Assembly (NCBI GenBank): GCA_036374995.1
Contig: DASUSS010000092.1
Coordinates: 1 to 40,695 of the forward strand
From: SH-MAG3 sp036374995
Lineage (GTDB): Bacteria > Gemmatimonadota > Gemmatimonadetes > Longimicrobiales > RSA9
DNA: 40,695 nt
Direction of reading: 5' to 3'
Below are positions 24,327 through 32,558 of this stretch, in pieces; position 1 is the stretch's first letter, and the number at the start of each line of letters is the position of its first letter. Below the pieces are notes generated by a model. It was given only the letters and a program-made list of their open reading frames with translations. It was not told the DNA's origin and did not search any database. The position numbers and the translations under genes were made by a program.

Positions 24327-24522
24327 CCGGCGGACGCGGCACCAGATTTCAGTTTCGGTGCAGGGCGCCATGTCTGCGCCCCGCGGCCCTGGCCGCTGGC
24401 GCCCGTTCCGGCGGCGCGAGGCCGCGGCGCCGACGGGCGCGACGGCCGGAAGCAGCGCGGCGCATCCGGGCGCGGAGATGCCCGGATGCGCCGAAACTGA
24501 AATCTGGTGCCGCGTCCGCCGG
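24327..24522. repeat. Inverted-repeat element, copy 2
   Basis: 196 bp bounded by a perfect 32-bp inverted repeat (24327-24358 with 24491-24522), sharing CGGCGGACGCGGCACCAGATTTC with copy 1. Compared with copy 1 the arms differ at two positions, and both differences are matched by the complementary change in the opposite arm (TTTCTGTTC/GAACAGAAA versus TTTCAGTTTC/GAAACTGAAA). Inside the right part is a second perfect 13-bp hairpin (24459-24471 with 24480-24492, loop 8 nt) that competes with the outer stem. The element begins 3 bp after the stop codon of the M16 gene and lies in the leader of the amidohydrolase gene. I see no target-site duplication. Confidence 0.92.
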
Positions 24523-24525
24523 GGG

Positions 24526-25917
24526 CTACTCGACGATTTCGCCGTACGGCGCGATCTGCTCCGCGATCACCGCGCGGTCGCCGACGATCACGATGACCAT
24601 CTTCTGCGGGTCGAGGTACGTCTGCGCGATGCGCTGCACATCGGCCGGCGTGACCGCGTGGACGCGCCGCACGTACCCGGCGTGGTAGTCCTCCGGCAGT
24701 CCGTGCAGATTGCGCTGGCGCAGCATGCCCAGCACTCCGCCGCGCGACGACGCGCTCAGCGTGAACGTGCCCGCCATGTAGTTCTGGATCCCCTTCAGCT
24801 CCTCCGCCGGCGGCGGTTCGCTGCGGAGGCGATCGATCTCGTGGAAGATCTCCTTGAGGGAGGGGCCGGTCACCGCCGTAGTGACATCGGCGATCTCCGC
24901 CCAGTATCCACTGCGGTAGCGCGTGCTCACCGTACTGCCGGGCGAGTACGTGTAACCCTTGTCCTCACGGATGTTGCGCGTGATGCGGGAGGCGAAGGCG
25001 CCGCCGAGCAGCGTGTTCGTGACGGCGAGGGCGATGTAGTCCGGGTGCGACGGGTCGATGACGGGCAGGCCGATGTACATCGAGGACTGAACCGCGCCGG
25101 GTCGGTCGACGACGTGGATCCGGCGGGTCGTCGCCGGCGGGCGCGGCACGTTCAGCGCCGCCGCCGTGCCCGGCCGCCACCCGGCGAACGTCTGTCGGAT
25201 CACGTTCTCCATCTCCTGCGCGTCGAAGCGGCCCACGACGAAAAGGTGGGCACGCGCGGCGCCGATGTGCTGGTCGTAGAAGGAGCGGATCTGATCGATC
25301 GTGTAGCCGGAGATCATCTCCTCGGTCGGGAACACGCGCCCGTACGGATGGTCGGGATAGAGCACGCCCTGGAACTTCTCGACCGCGAGGGAGCGCGGCT
25401 GGCTCTTCGAGACGGCCACGCTGCGAATGCGGTTCGCCTTCAGGCGCGGCAGCTCCGACTCCGGAAAAGCGGGGTTCATCCCGAGGTCGCCGATCAGACG
25501 GACGAGATCGGATGCGAACTCCGCGAGGGCCGACCCGCTGACGGTGAGCTCGTCGGGCGACACGCCGATGCCGACACCGCCGCCCATGCGCGCCGCCTCG
25601 AGCGAGATCTGCTGGCTCGACCGCGATGTCGTGCCCTCGCGCATCAGGTCGGCCATCAGGTCGGCGAGCCAGACCTGGTCGGCGGCCTCGTCGATGTTGC
25701 CCGCGCGCACGACCAGCTGAGCGTCCACCTTGGGAACGGCGCCGAACGGCACGAGCGAGACATCCATCCCGTTCTCGAGGGAGAACGTGTGCGGCTGCGG
25801 CAGCTCCACGTTGCGCGGCGTACCGGGCGCCGGAGGAGTCTCCTGCGCGAGGATCGGCGCGGCCGCCGGACACAGCAGCGCCACCAGAGCGGTAGCGCGA
25901 AAGATCACGGTTCTCAT
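24526..25917 (-). CDS. Secreted M16-family protein lacking the catalytic HxxEH motif
   Basis: 463 residues with a signal peptide ending near ILAQE (about 24), then two M16 (insulinase-like) domains. Where the zinc motif HxxEH should lie, the sequence reads WLADLMADLMREGT, so no zinc can be bound. The second-domain features are kept (RAHLFVVGRFD, NTLLGGAFASRITRNIREDKGYTY). This is the alpha-type, non-catalytic partner known from mitochondrial processing peptidase and paired bacterial M16 proteins. The active member is 11 bp upstream. AGGAGA lies before ATG 25917. The inverted-repeat element starts 3 bp after its stop. Confidence 0.92.
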   Translation of the reverse strand: MRTVIFRATALVALLCPAAAPILAQETPPAPGTPRNVELPQPHTFSLENGMDVSLVPFGAVPKVDAQLVVRAGNIDEAADQVWLADLMADLMREGTTSRSSQQISLEAARMGGGVGIGVSPDELTVSGSALAEFASDLVRLIGDLGMNPAFPESELPRLKANRIRSVAVSKSQPRSLAVEKFQGVLYPDHPYGRVFPTEEMISGYTIDQIRSFYDQHIGAARAHLFVVGRFDAQEMENVIRQTFAGWRPGTAAALNVPRPPATTRRIHVVDRPGAVQSSMYIGLPVIDPSHPDYIALAVTNTLLGGAFASRITRNIREDKGYTYSPGSTVSTRYRSGYWAEIADVTTAVTGPSLKEIFHEIDRLRSEPPPAEELKGIQNYMAGTFTLSASSRGGVLGMLRQRNLHGLPEDYHAGYVRRVHAVTPADVQRIAQTYLDPQKMVIVIVGDRAVIAEQIAPYGEIVE

Positions 25918-25928
25918 TGCAGCTCTCC

Positions 25929-27296
25929 TCAGCTCGCCGGACGGTTCTCGACGCGCAGCACCGTACGGTTCGTCGCCCGCAGGTACTCACGCGCGGTCTG
26001 CATGATCAGCTCGGGTGTCACCCGGCGCAGCTCGTCCTCGATCTGATTGATCTTCGCCGGGTCGTCGTCGAACAGTGCGAAGGCGGCGAGCAGATCCGCA
26101 CGGCCGAAGCCGCTCTCCACCATCGAGTACCACAGCGAACGCATCTTGACGAGAGCGAGATCCAGCGTCGCCTGATCGACCGGACGGTTCTGGAGGTCCG
26201 TGATCACGGAGTCGATGGCCGCCACGATCCGTGCGGGCGGCTTGTCCTGATCGTGCAGCAGCGAGATCGTGTAGAGCGTCGGGCCGTTGATGTTGAACAT
26301 GTTGCCGAGCCCGATGTTCGCGCCGGCACTCACGCCCGACGTCATCGCGCGCTCCTGCACCAGCACCTGGTACAACCGGCTGTCGCGCCCCTGCGCCAGG
26401 ATCTGATCGATCAGCGCCATCGCGAAGTACTCGGGCGTGTCTCGCGGCGGCATGTGATAGCCGAGCGCGAGTGCCGGCCGGTTCGCGAGCGGATCGGGCT
26501 TCACCGCCTGCTTCTCCGCCGTCTGCCGCGGCTCGCTGATGTCCGGCTTCGGTGCGAGCTCGACCGCGGGGATCGAGCCGAAGTACTGGCGGATCCACGT
26601 CATCGTCTGCTCCGGCGCGAAGTCGCCGACTACCACCAGCACCGCGTTGTTCGGCGCGTAGTACTGCTCGAAGAACCGCTGCACATCCTCCAGCGTCGCG
26701 GCCTCCAGGTCCTGCAGGTCGCCGTAGAAGTTGTGGGCGTTGTGCCAGTTCTCGTTCGCGTGCTGCGGCAGGTCGAGCCAGGGGAAGCCGCCGTAGGGCT
26801 GGTTGAGGACGTTCACCTTCACTTCGTTCGTGACGACGCCCTGCTGGTTCGTCAGGTTTTCCTGCGTGATTGCGAGCCCTTTCATGCGGTCCGCTTCCGC
26901 CCACAGCATCGTCTCGAGCGTGTGAGCGGGCACGATCTGGAAGTAGTTCGTGTGATCGAACCGCGTCGAACCGTTCAGCACGCCACCGTTCGACTGGACC
27001 AGCTCGATGAACTGGTTCTTGCCGAGATTGCGCGAGCCCTGGAACATCATGTGCTCGAACAGGTGCGCGAAACCGGTACGGTCCCGCGGCTCGATGCGGA
27101 ATCCGATGTTGTAGTAGACGGCAACCGTGGCGGTCGGTGCGCTGTGATCCTCCGACAGCACGACCCTGAGGCCATTGTCGAGCCTGTGGTACGACACGGG
27201 GACGGTGAGGCGATCGGTCTGCTGGGCCGGCGCAAGCGCGGGGAAGGCGGCGCAGCTCATCACGACCGCCGCAGCGATCGGGATCACTCGTCGCAT
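25929..27296 (-). CDS. Secreted M16-family zinc metalloprotease, catalytic subunit
   Basis: 455 residues with a signal peptide ending at APAQQ (about 25). The zinc motif HLFEH is at 78-82 and the third ligand is probably Glu158, 76 residues further on in VVTNEVK, the normal spacing. The second domain carries NAVLVVVGDFAPEQT. It degrades peptides in the periplasm, probably as a heterodimer with the degenerate protein downstream. GAGGA lies 4-5 nt before ATG 27296. It is first in the two-gene operon. Confidence 0.94.
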   Translation of the reverse strand: MRRVIPIAAAVVMSCAAFPALAPAQQTDRLTVPVSYHRLDNGLRVVLSEDHSAPTATVAVYYNIGFRIEPRDRTGFAHLFEHMMFQGSRNLGKNQFIELVQSNGGVLNGSTRFDHTNYFQIVPAHTLETMLWAEADRMKGLAITQENLTNQQGVVTNEVKVNVLNQPYGGFPWLDLPQHANENWHNAHNFYGDLQDLEAATLEDVQRFFEQYYAPNNAVLVVVGDFAPEQTMTWIRQYFGSIPAVELAPKPDISEPRQTAEKQAVKPDPLANRPALALGYHMPPRDTPEYFAMALIDQILAQGRDSRLYQVLVQERAMTSGVSAGANIGLGNMFNINGPTLYTISLLHDQDKPPARIVAAIDSVITDLQNRPVDQATLDLALVKMRSLWYSMVESGFGRADLLAAFALFDDDPAKINQIEDELRRVTPELIMQTAREYLRATNRTVLRVENRPAS

Positions 27297-27349
27297 TGCA
27301 TCCTCTCGGAAACGGGGAGTGCTGCGGGTGCCGGCGCGGCCGGCCCTGA

Positions 27350-27378
27350 ATACTGATACGTGCGCGCGAGCCGTTCAA
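27350..27378 (-). promoter_or_regulatory. Possible promoter of the M16 operon
   Basis: On the minus strand, TTGAAC (27378-27373), 17 bp, CAGTAT (27355-27350). Four to five -35 matches and the key A2/T6 of the -10 box are present. The 5' leader would be about 45 nt. Alternative -10 hexamers in the same AT-richer patch (TATCAG, TATTCA) have poorer spacing. Confidence 0.3.
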
Positions 27379-27512
27379 GTTTTGCGCGTCGCCGGCGGGA
27401 CGGGTGACAGGCTGCGCGGTGTGAGTGCGCGGCTCGCGGTGGCGAACGCGGCCGGCGCGCCGGGCCGTCGTGATGCGCGTCCGGAGATCGGAGCCGGGCC
27501 GTCGTCAGTGCG

Positions 27513-28040
27513 TCAGGAGATCGGAGGCGGCAGATCGCGCGGCGCGTTCGGCGCGAGCCCGGCCGCACGGGTCGCGTTCTCGATTCCGGCCAGGGCGGCC
27601 CTGGTCGATGCCACGGCGGTATCGATGACCGCGGAATCCGCCGTGTTGCTCGCGAGGTGGCGCATCAGCTGCTGCAGCTGCGTGCCGGCGCCTTCGATCG
27701 CCTGCGCGACTGCCGCGCCCGCGTCGATCGCGCCGCCGACACCGTAGAACTGACGGAGCGGCTCGAAGCGGCGCGAGTAGAGCTCCTGAACTGCATGCAG
27801 CGCCTCGCCGCGGTCGACTGCGGCGAGAACGGGGACGGTATCGAGGCCGGACCGGATGTCGCCGATCCAGTCCGTGTGCCCACCGGGCGGTGCGGCACTG
27901 AGGAGGTCGGAGATGTCCGGCGCGGCGGTATCGACCCGCTGGCCCGCGCGCGCCGCCTCCATCTGTGCGGAGACATCCTCGGGGATCTCGTCGGCACAGG
28001 CGAGCGTCGACAGGACGGCCGCCAAGCACAACCTTCTCAT
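27513..28040 (-). CDS. Secreted/lipoprotein of unknown function
   Basis: 175 residues from ATG 28040, preceded by GGAGG. A short signal peptide ends at LSTLACADE, and Cys15 may be lipidated although the lipobox is atypical. The mature chain is Ala-rich and largely helical, with a YSRRFEPLRQFYGVGG segment in the middle and a C-terminal Pro-rich tail (APNAPRDLPPPIS). I recognise no domain. It stands alone: the M16 operon downstream has its own promoter region, and a divergent FeoA-like gene lies upstream. The 238-bp gap between them is GC-rich with hairpins only. Confidence 0.65.
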   Translation of the reverse strand: MRRLCLAAVLSTLACADEIPEDVSAQMEAARAGQRVDTAAPDISDLLSAAPPGGHTDWIGDIRSGLDTVPVLAAVDRGEALHAVQELYSRRFEPLRQFYGVGGAIDAGAAVAQAIEGAGTQLQQLMRHLASNTADSAVIDTAVASTRAALAGIENATRAAGLAPNAPRDLPPPIS

Positions 28041-28278
28041 GATGCCTCCGCGTGGGGCGCGGCCGGCCGGCGGGGCGGCCGGCGGTGGCGCCGTTGCGGC
28101 GTCACCAGCAGAGAATGCGTTGCGAGCGCTCGCGGCGCAACGTGGCAGCGATTCCCCGCGACCCGCAGCGGGACGCACCCGACGTCGAATCATGCTTTCC
28201 CCGACACGCGCACTCCCCGGCATCGCCGAGTTTGGAGCGGCGGGCAGATCGCCCCGCCGTCCAGGGAACGTCCGTGTC

Positions 28279-28554
28279 ATGGCTGGAGGGGACGTGCACG
28301 CATCACTCGTCAAGGCGGACCGAACGCTCGCCTCGCTGGCGCCGGGAGAGTCCGGCACTGTCTCTCAGATCGTATTCGGTGCGCTGCGAGCCCTGTGCGA
28401 CGATCTCGGGATCCGTGAGGGCGATGCGGTCCGGTGCCGGGCCGGCACGGCAGGCGTCCTCATCCTGGATACGGAGGACGGGCATACGGTCTCGCTCGCG
28501 CGCGACTGGGCGCGCTTCATCCGACTGGGGACGGTGGCCGCGCCATCCCACTGA
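28279..28554 (+). CDS. Stand-alone FeoA-domain protein
   Basis: 91 residues from ATG 28279. An N-terminal leader of about 20 residues is followed by an SH3-like FeoA domain: LAPGESGTVSQI, ALCDDLGIREGDAVRC and DGHTVSLARDWARFIRL. Stand-alone FeoA proteins accompany FeoB iron(II) transport or act as regulatory SH3 modules, but no feoB is in the window. The start is uncertain because the nearest purine stretch (AGGGA) is 11 nt away. The stop lies 1 bp from the stop of the convergent histidine kinase gene. Confidence 0.7.
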   Translation: MAGGDVHASLVKADRTLASLAPGESGTVSQIVFGALRALCDDLGIREGDAVRCRAGTAGVLILDTEDGHTVSLARDWARFIRLGTVAAPSH

Positions 28555-28555
28555 G

Positions 28556-30568
28556 CTACTCCGCGGCCGGAATCGTGAACAGGAACGTGGTGCCGGCGCC
28601 CGGGGGACTCTCGACCCAGATGCGGCCGCCGTGCGCTTCCACGATCCCGCGCGCGATGGCCAGCCCGAGTCCGAGCCCCTTCTTCCCTTCCCGGCGGGCC
28701 TGCCAGAACCGATCGAAGACGTGGGGCTGATGCTCGGCCGGGATCCCGGGTCCCGTGTCGCTCACGCTGAACAGGACGACACCCGCCGCGTCGTTCGCGC
28801 GGATGATCACGCTGCCACCCGGCTCGGTGAACTTGACGGCGTTGCTCACGAGATTCGACAGCACCTGGACGAGCCGGTGCTCGTCCGCGCTCACGCGCCG
28901 GATCGTCGCCGGGATCTCGGTCGTGAGCGCAATGGAGCGACCGCTGGCAATGGGCCTGAACACTTTCATCACATCCTGCACGATCGTATCGACCGGTATG
29001 TCTCGACGGTCGAGCTGGACGCGTCCCGTCTCGAGCCGCTTCACGTCCAGCAGATCGTTGATCAGATTCTCCATCTGCTGCGCCGACTGGCGGATGAACT
29101 CCAGGTGCTGCCACCCTCCCGATTCGTGCTCTGCTTGCGGGATCGTACGGAGCAGCAGCGAGGTCCCGATACGGATGGCGCTGAGCGGGTTCCCGAGGTC
29201 GTGGGACACGACGGCCATGACATCGTCGCGGACGCGCACCGCGTCCTGCGCCTCGCGGTAGAGCCTCGCATTGTCGACCGCGAGCGCGGCCAGCAGGGCG
29301 AGGTCCTGGGCCACGGACAGCTCCTCGGGACCGTACCGCTGCGGCGCGCCGGAGAAGAAGCCCATGGCACCGCGCGTGGTGCCGCGCGCGACGAGCGGCA
29401 CGATCATCATGGAGCGGAGTCCGAGTCGGCGATAGATCTCGCGATGCCGCTCCGTCTGTGACAGGGCATCGAGGAACGCATCGCCGACATCGCGCATGAT
29501 CTCCGCTTCACCCGTCTCGAGCACGGTGAACACGGGGTGCGGCGCGCGCGGATCCAGCGGATACGTGAGCAGCTCCTCGACGAGCGCGCGGCGCGCCGGA
29601 TCGGCGTGTGCGATCTCCAGCCGGCGCACGGTGCCGTCGTCCTGCCGGACATAGACCACGGACCAGTCGGCGAGCTCCGGGACCGTGAGCGCCGCGACGC
29701 TCGCGAGCGTCGTCTCGTAATCGAGCGACGAGGCCAGAATGGCTCCGGCCTGCGCGAGGAACCGCTGCGCGCGCTCGACACGCTTGCGCTCCGTGATGTC
29801 GCGCAGCACGACCGTGAAGACGGTCGAGCCGAACAGGTCCAGCTTGGAGATCGACGCCTCCGCGGGAAACTCGGTCCCGTCACGGCGCAGGCCCATGATC
29901 TCCTGCCGCTCGCCCATCCGCCGTGCGACGACCGGCGACGCGGCAAAATTGCGCATGTGGCGGTTGTGCATGCCGCGGAACCGGTCCGGCAGCAGCGTGT
30001 CGAGCGGCTGCCCGAGCACGTCGCCCGAGCGATAACCGAAGATCGACTCGGCACCCTGGTTGAACAGCGTGATCTGGAAGTTCTCGTCCACACTGATGAT
30101 CGCCTCGGACGCGATGCCGATGATGCCGGCGAAACGCGCCTCGCTCGCGCGCAGTGCCCGCTCCGCCCACCTCGCTTCCGTCACGTCGCGCCCCTCGACG
30201 ATCAGGTAGGCCACCTCGGCGTCGTGGCCGCTCACCGGCGTGATCGCGAGGTCGAACGTGGCGGGACCGCCGTGCACGCCCGGGAGCTCGGCCTCGTAGC
30301 GGACCGGCTGGCCGGTCGCCGCACGCGCGATCTCATCGCGCAGTCGCGTCTGCGCGTCCGGTGCGGCCGCCCACCACCCGACCTCCCAGAGCGGGCTGCC
30401 GGCGACGTCGGCCGCCGTTCCGGCGATCGCCGCGAGCGCGGAATCATTGATGTCGAGGATGCGGCCGTCAGGGCGCAGCACGATCATCGCGTGCGAGGCC
30501 TGATCGAATATCGCGCGCAGGCGCAGCTCGTCCTCGCGGATCGAGCTGCGGCCGGCCGAGCGACTCAT
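28556..30568 (-). CDS. PAS-PAS-GAF sensor histidine kinase
   Basis: 670 residues, apparently soluble. Two PAS domains (about 12-130 and 140-262, the second with the NQGAESIFGY and PDRFRGMHNRHMRNF blocks typical of PAS) are followed by a GAF domain (about 275-435). Next are HisKA (VVSHDLGNPLSAI, phospho-His456) and a HATPase domain with N-box LSNLVSNAVKFT, G1 DTGPGIP and G2 GLGLGLAI. It probably senses a small ligand or redox state in the cytoplasm. It is third in the operon behind a NarX-like kinase and a NarL-like regulator, 19 bp after the regulator, and has no receiver of its own. Confidence 0.93.
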   Translation of the reverse strand: MSRSAGRSSIREDELRLRAIFDQASHAMIVLRPDGRILDINDSALAAIAGTAADVAGSPLWEVGWWAAAPDAQTRLRDEIARAATGQPVRYEAELPGVHGGPATFDLAITPVSGHDAEVAYLIVEGRDVTEARWAERALRASEARFAGIIGIASEAIISVDENFQITLFNQGAESIFGYRSGDVLGQPLDTLLPDRFRGMHNRHMRNFAASPVVARRMGERQEIMGLRRDGTEFPAEASISKLDLFGSTVFTVVLRDITERKRVERAQRFLAQAGAILASSLDYETTLASVAALTVPELADWSVVYVRQDDGTVRRLEIAHADPARRALVEELLTYPLDPRAPHPVFTVLETGEAEIMRDVGDAFLDALSQTERHREIYRRLGLRSMMIVPLVARGTTRGAMGFFSGAPQRYGPEELSVAQDLALLAALAVDNARLYREAQDAVRVRDDVMAVVSHDLGNPLSAIRIGTSLLLRTIPQAEHESGGWQHLEFIRQSAQQMENLINDLLDVKRLETGRVQLDRRDIPVDTIVQDVMKVFRPIASGRSIALTTEIPATIRRVSADEHRLVQVLSNLVSNAVKFTEPGGSVIIRANDAAGVVLFSVSDTGPGIPAEHQPHVFDRFWQARREGKKGLGLGLAIARGIVEAHGGRIWVESPPGAGTTFLFTIPAAE

Positions 30569-30587
30569 CGGAGAGTGGGAACCGCGG

Positions 30588-31244
30588 TCAATCCCGCGCC
30601 TTCAGCAGGCCGGTGTTCAGCGCGAAACGGACCAGCTCGGAGCGGTGGTGCAGGCCGAGCTTCTCCATGATGCGCGAACGGTAGGTGTCGACGGTCTTCG
30701 GTGAGATGAACAGCTTCTCGCCGATCTCGCTCGAGCTGAATCCCTCCGCCGTCATCGCGAGCACATCGCGCTCGCGCTCCGTCAGCTTCGCGAGCGGGTC
30801 CGGCTGATCGTCCTCGGCCTTCACACGGAAGCCGTGGAGCAGCAGCTTCGCGGCGCTCGGGTAGAGGAACACCTCGTCGCGCGCGACCGTGCGGATCGCG
30901 TTCGTCAGGTCCTCGTCCGCGCTCGTCTTCCGGACATAGCCGCTGCCGCCCGCCTCCAGTACGGGCAGCAGGTACTCCTCCTCGCTGTGCATCGTCAGCA
31001 CCAGCACCCTGCACTTCGTGTCCGAGGTGAGCCGCTTCGTCGCCTCGAGACCGCCTATTCCCGGCATCGAGAGGTCCATCACGACGACATCGGGGTGGAG
31101 CTGCTGCGCCTTCTCGATCGCCTCCTCCCCCGTCGACGCCTCGCCGACCACTCGGAAATCGCGCTCGGCCTCCAGCAGCGCCTTCAGACCGGCGCGCAGC
31201 ACCAGGTGGTCATCCGTCAAAAGGATCCGGATCGTCTCAGGCAT
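30588..31244 (-). CDS. NarL/FixJ-family response regulator
   Basis: 218 residues: a receiver domain (acidic pair Asp11/Asp12, phospho-acceptor Asp57 in VVVMDLSMPG, switch Thr in LTMHSEEEY, Lys in YVRKTSA) joined to a LuxR-type helix-turn-helix (LTERERDVLAMTAEGFSSSEI through KTVDTYRSRIMEKLGLHHRSELV). It is a DNA-binding activator or repressor that is phosphorylated by the kinase encoded upstream. The genes overlap by 8 bp, so the pair is co-translated. A second kinase follows 19 bp downstream. Confidence 0.96.
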   Translation of the reverse strand: MPETIRILLTDDHLVLRAGLKALLEAERDFRVVGEASTGEEAIEKAQQLHPDVVVMDLSMPGIGGLEATKRLTSDTKCRVLVLTMHSEEEYLLPVLEAGGSGYVRKTSADEDLTNAIRTVARDEVFLYPSAAKLLLHGFRVKAEDDQPDPLAKLTERERDVLAMTAEGFSSSEIGEKLFISPKTVDTYRSRIMEKLGLHHRSELVRFALNTGLLKARD

Positions 31245-32256
31245 ACCGGGCCGTCTCCACTGTGGGAATCGTCACCCGGACGCGCGTGCCGTGGCCGGGC
31301 TCACTCTCGATGTCTACCGCGCCGCCGACATAGGCGCCGCGCTCCTGCATTCCGAACAGGCCGAGGCCGCCGAGCTTCATCTCCTGATCGACGGAGAAGC
31401 CGCTGCCCGTGTCGCTGACGACCACGTTCACGGCATTGCGACCCACATCCAGATCGACGCGCGCACTCCGGGCACCGGAGTGGCGCGCCGCGTTCGCCAG
31501 CGCCTCCTGCACGATCCGGTACAGAGCCAGCTCCGCTTCCGGGGAGAGCACGCCGTCCGTCGCGGCGATATCGGTATCGATCGTCATGCCCGTCGCCTCG
31601 GCCACGGTCCGGGCGTAGGACTCAATAGCAGGCGACAGGCCGAGCATGTCAAGCGCGGGCGGACGCAGTCCCTGCGCGATGCGGCGGACCTCCTCCGTCG
31701 CCTCGGCCATGCCCGCGCTGACCCGCTCGAGCACCTCGAGTCGCGTGTCGGGCGGAGCGGCGCGGGCGATCCGGAGCTGTACTCGCAGGGCCGCCAGTGT
31801 CTGCGCAATGCCATCGTGTAGCTCCCGCGCGATGCGCTTCCGCTCCTCCTCCTGCGCGGTCAGGGCACGGGCCGCGACCTCGCGCAGCCGCCGACGATAC
31901 GCCTCGGCGCTGTCGAGCATCATGTTGAACGTGGCGGCGAGGCGGTCGAGGTCGCGATCGGCGAGGTGTGACGGCTGGACGCGCGCGGCCAGATCGCCGC
32001 GCCGGACCCGCGTCGCCGTATCCTCCAGACGCCGTAGCGGCGTGAGCGCCAGCCGCAGGATCACGGCATTGCTCGCGACGCTCAGGACGACGCCGATCGC
32101 GAGCAGCAGCGCGAAGCCGAGATTCTCGTGAGCGGCCGTCGCCCGTGCGATCACGACGCTGCCGATCGTGACGAGCGTCAGGATGACCGCGTTCGCGACC
32201 AGGATCTTGTAGAAGAGCGGGAACCGCAGCAGCGATCGGATGGCGCGGCGGTTCAC
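31237..32256 (-). CDS. NarX/DegS-type sensor histidine kinase with HAMP domain
   Basis: 339 residues from GTG 32256. Two membrane helices (about 15-37 and 46-68) enclose almost no periplasmic loop, so a signal within the membrane or near its surface is likely. A HAMP domain (about 70-125), HisKA_3 (ERKRIARELHDGIAQTLAAL, phospho-His147) and a HATPase domain (DTGSGF, GGLGLFGMQERG) follow. It partners the overlapping NarL-type regulator. A frame from GTG 32346 would add 30 Arg/Pro-rich residues before the first helix. The GTG 32256 start has no good ribosome site and a 6-bp hairpin (32258-32272) directly in front. Confidence 0.9.
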   Translation of the reverse strand: MNRRAIRSLLRFPLFYKILVANAVILTLVTIGSVVIARATAAHENLGFALLLAIGVVLSVASNAVILRLALTPLRRLEDTATRVRRGDLAARVQPSHLADRDLDRLAATFNMMLDSAEAYRRRLREVAARALTAQEEERKRIARELHDGIAQTLAALRVQLRIARAAPPDTRLEVLERVSAGMAEATEEVRRIAQGLRPPALDMLGLSPAIESYARTVAEATGMTIDTDIAATDGVLSPEAELALYRIVQEALANAARHSGARSARVDLDVGRNAVNVVVSDTGSGFSVDQEMKLGGLGLFGMQERGAYVGGAVDIESEPGHGTRVRVTIPTVETARYA

Positions 32257-32257
32257 G

Positions 32258-32272
32258 GCCGAGTCACTCGGC
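32258..32272 (-). promoter_or_regulatory. Hairpin directly before the kinase start codon
   Basis: GCCGAG-TCA-CTCGGC, a perfect 6-bp stem with a 3-nt loop, ending one base upstream of GTG 32256. In the mRNA it would occupy the ribosome-binding position and could lower translation of the kinase, unless the true start is the upstream GTG 32346. Confidence 0.3.
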
Positions 32273-32379
32273 GCAGCTCTCTCAGGTCGATCGGTCCGAG
32301 GCAGGAGCGTACCCGTTCGGGTCCTGTGGATCACGCCCGGCAGCACGGCCGGGCCCGGGCAAATGTGGGCATGGTGCCA

Positions 32380-32407
32380 AATATATGCCGCAAGGCGGCA
32401 TTGTCAG
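32380..32407 (-). promoter_or_regulatory. Strong sigma-70-like promoter with palindromic spacer
   Basis: On the minus strand, CTGACA (32407-32402), 16 bp, TATATT (32385-32380): each box matches five of six consensus bases, unusual for this GC-rich sequence. The spacer is almost entirely a perfect palindrome, ATGCCGC-CTT-GCGGCAT (32401-32385), as expected for a repressor operator. It would drive the kinase/regulator/kinase operon. The remainder of the 302-bp region (32257-32558) holds two CGGGCCCG palindromes (near 32351 and 32410). I see no clear plus-strand promoter in it. Confidence 0.55.
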
Positions 32408-32558
32408 TCGGGCCCGGTCTGGTCCACTGTGGTGGAAATCCCTACTCTTGCCGTATTCGCCACCCCGGGGATGCCGCTCGTCCCGTGCCCGGTGTGGTGC
32501 CGCCCCGCTTCCCGTAGCGTCAGACGTCTCTTCCCTCGAGCCGCCACCAGGAGGATCC

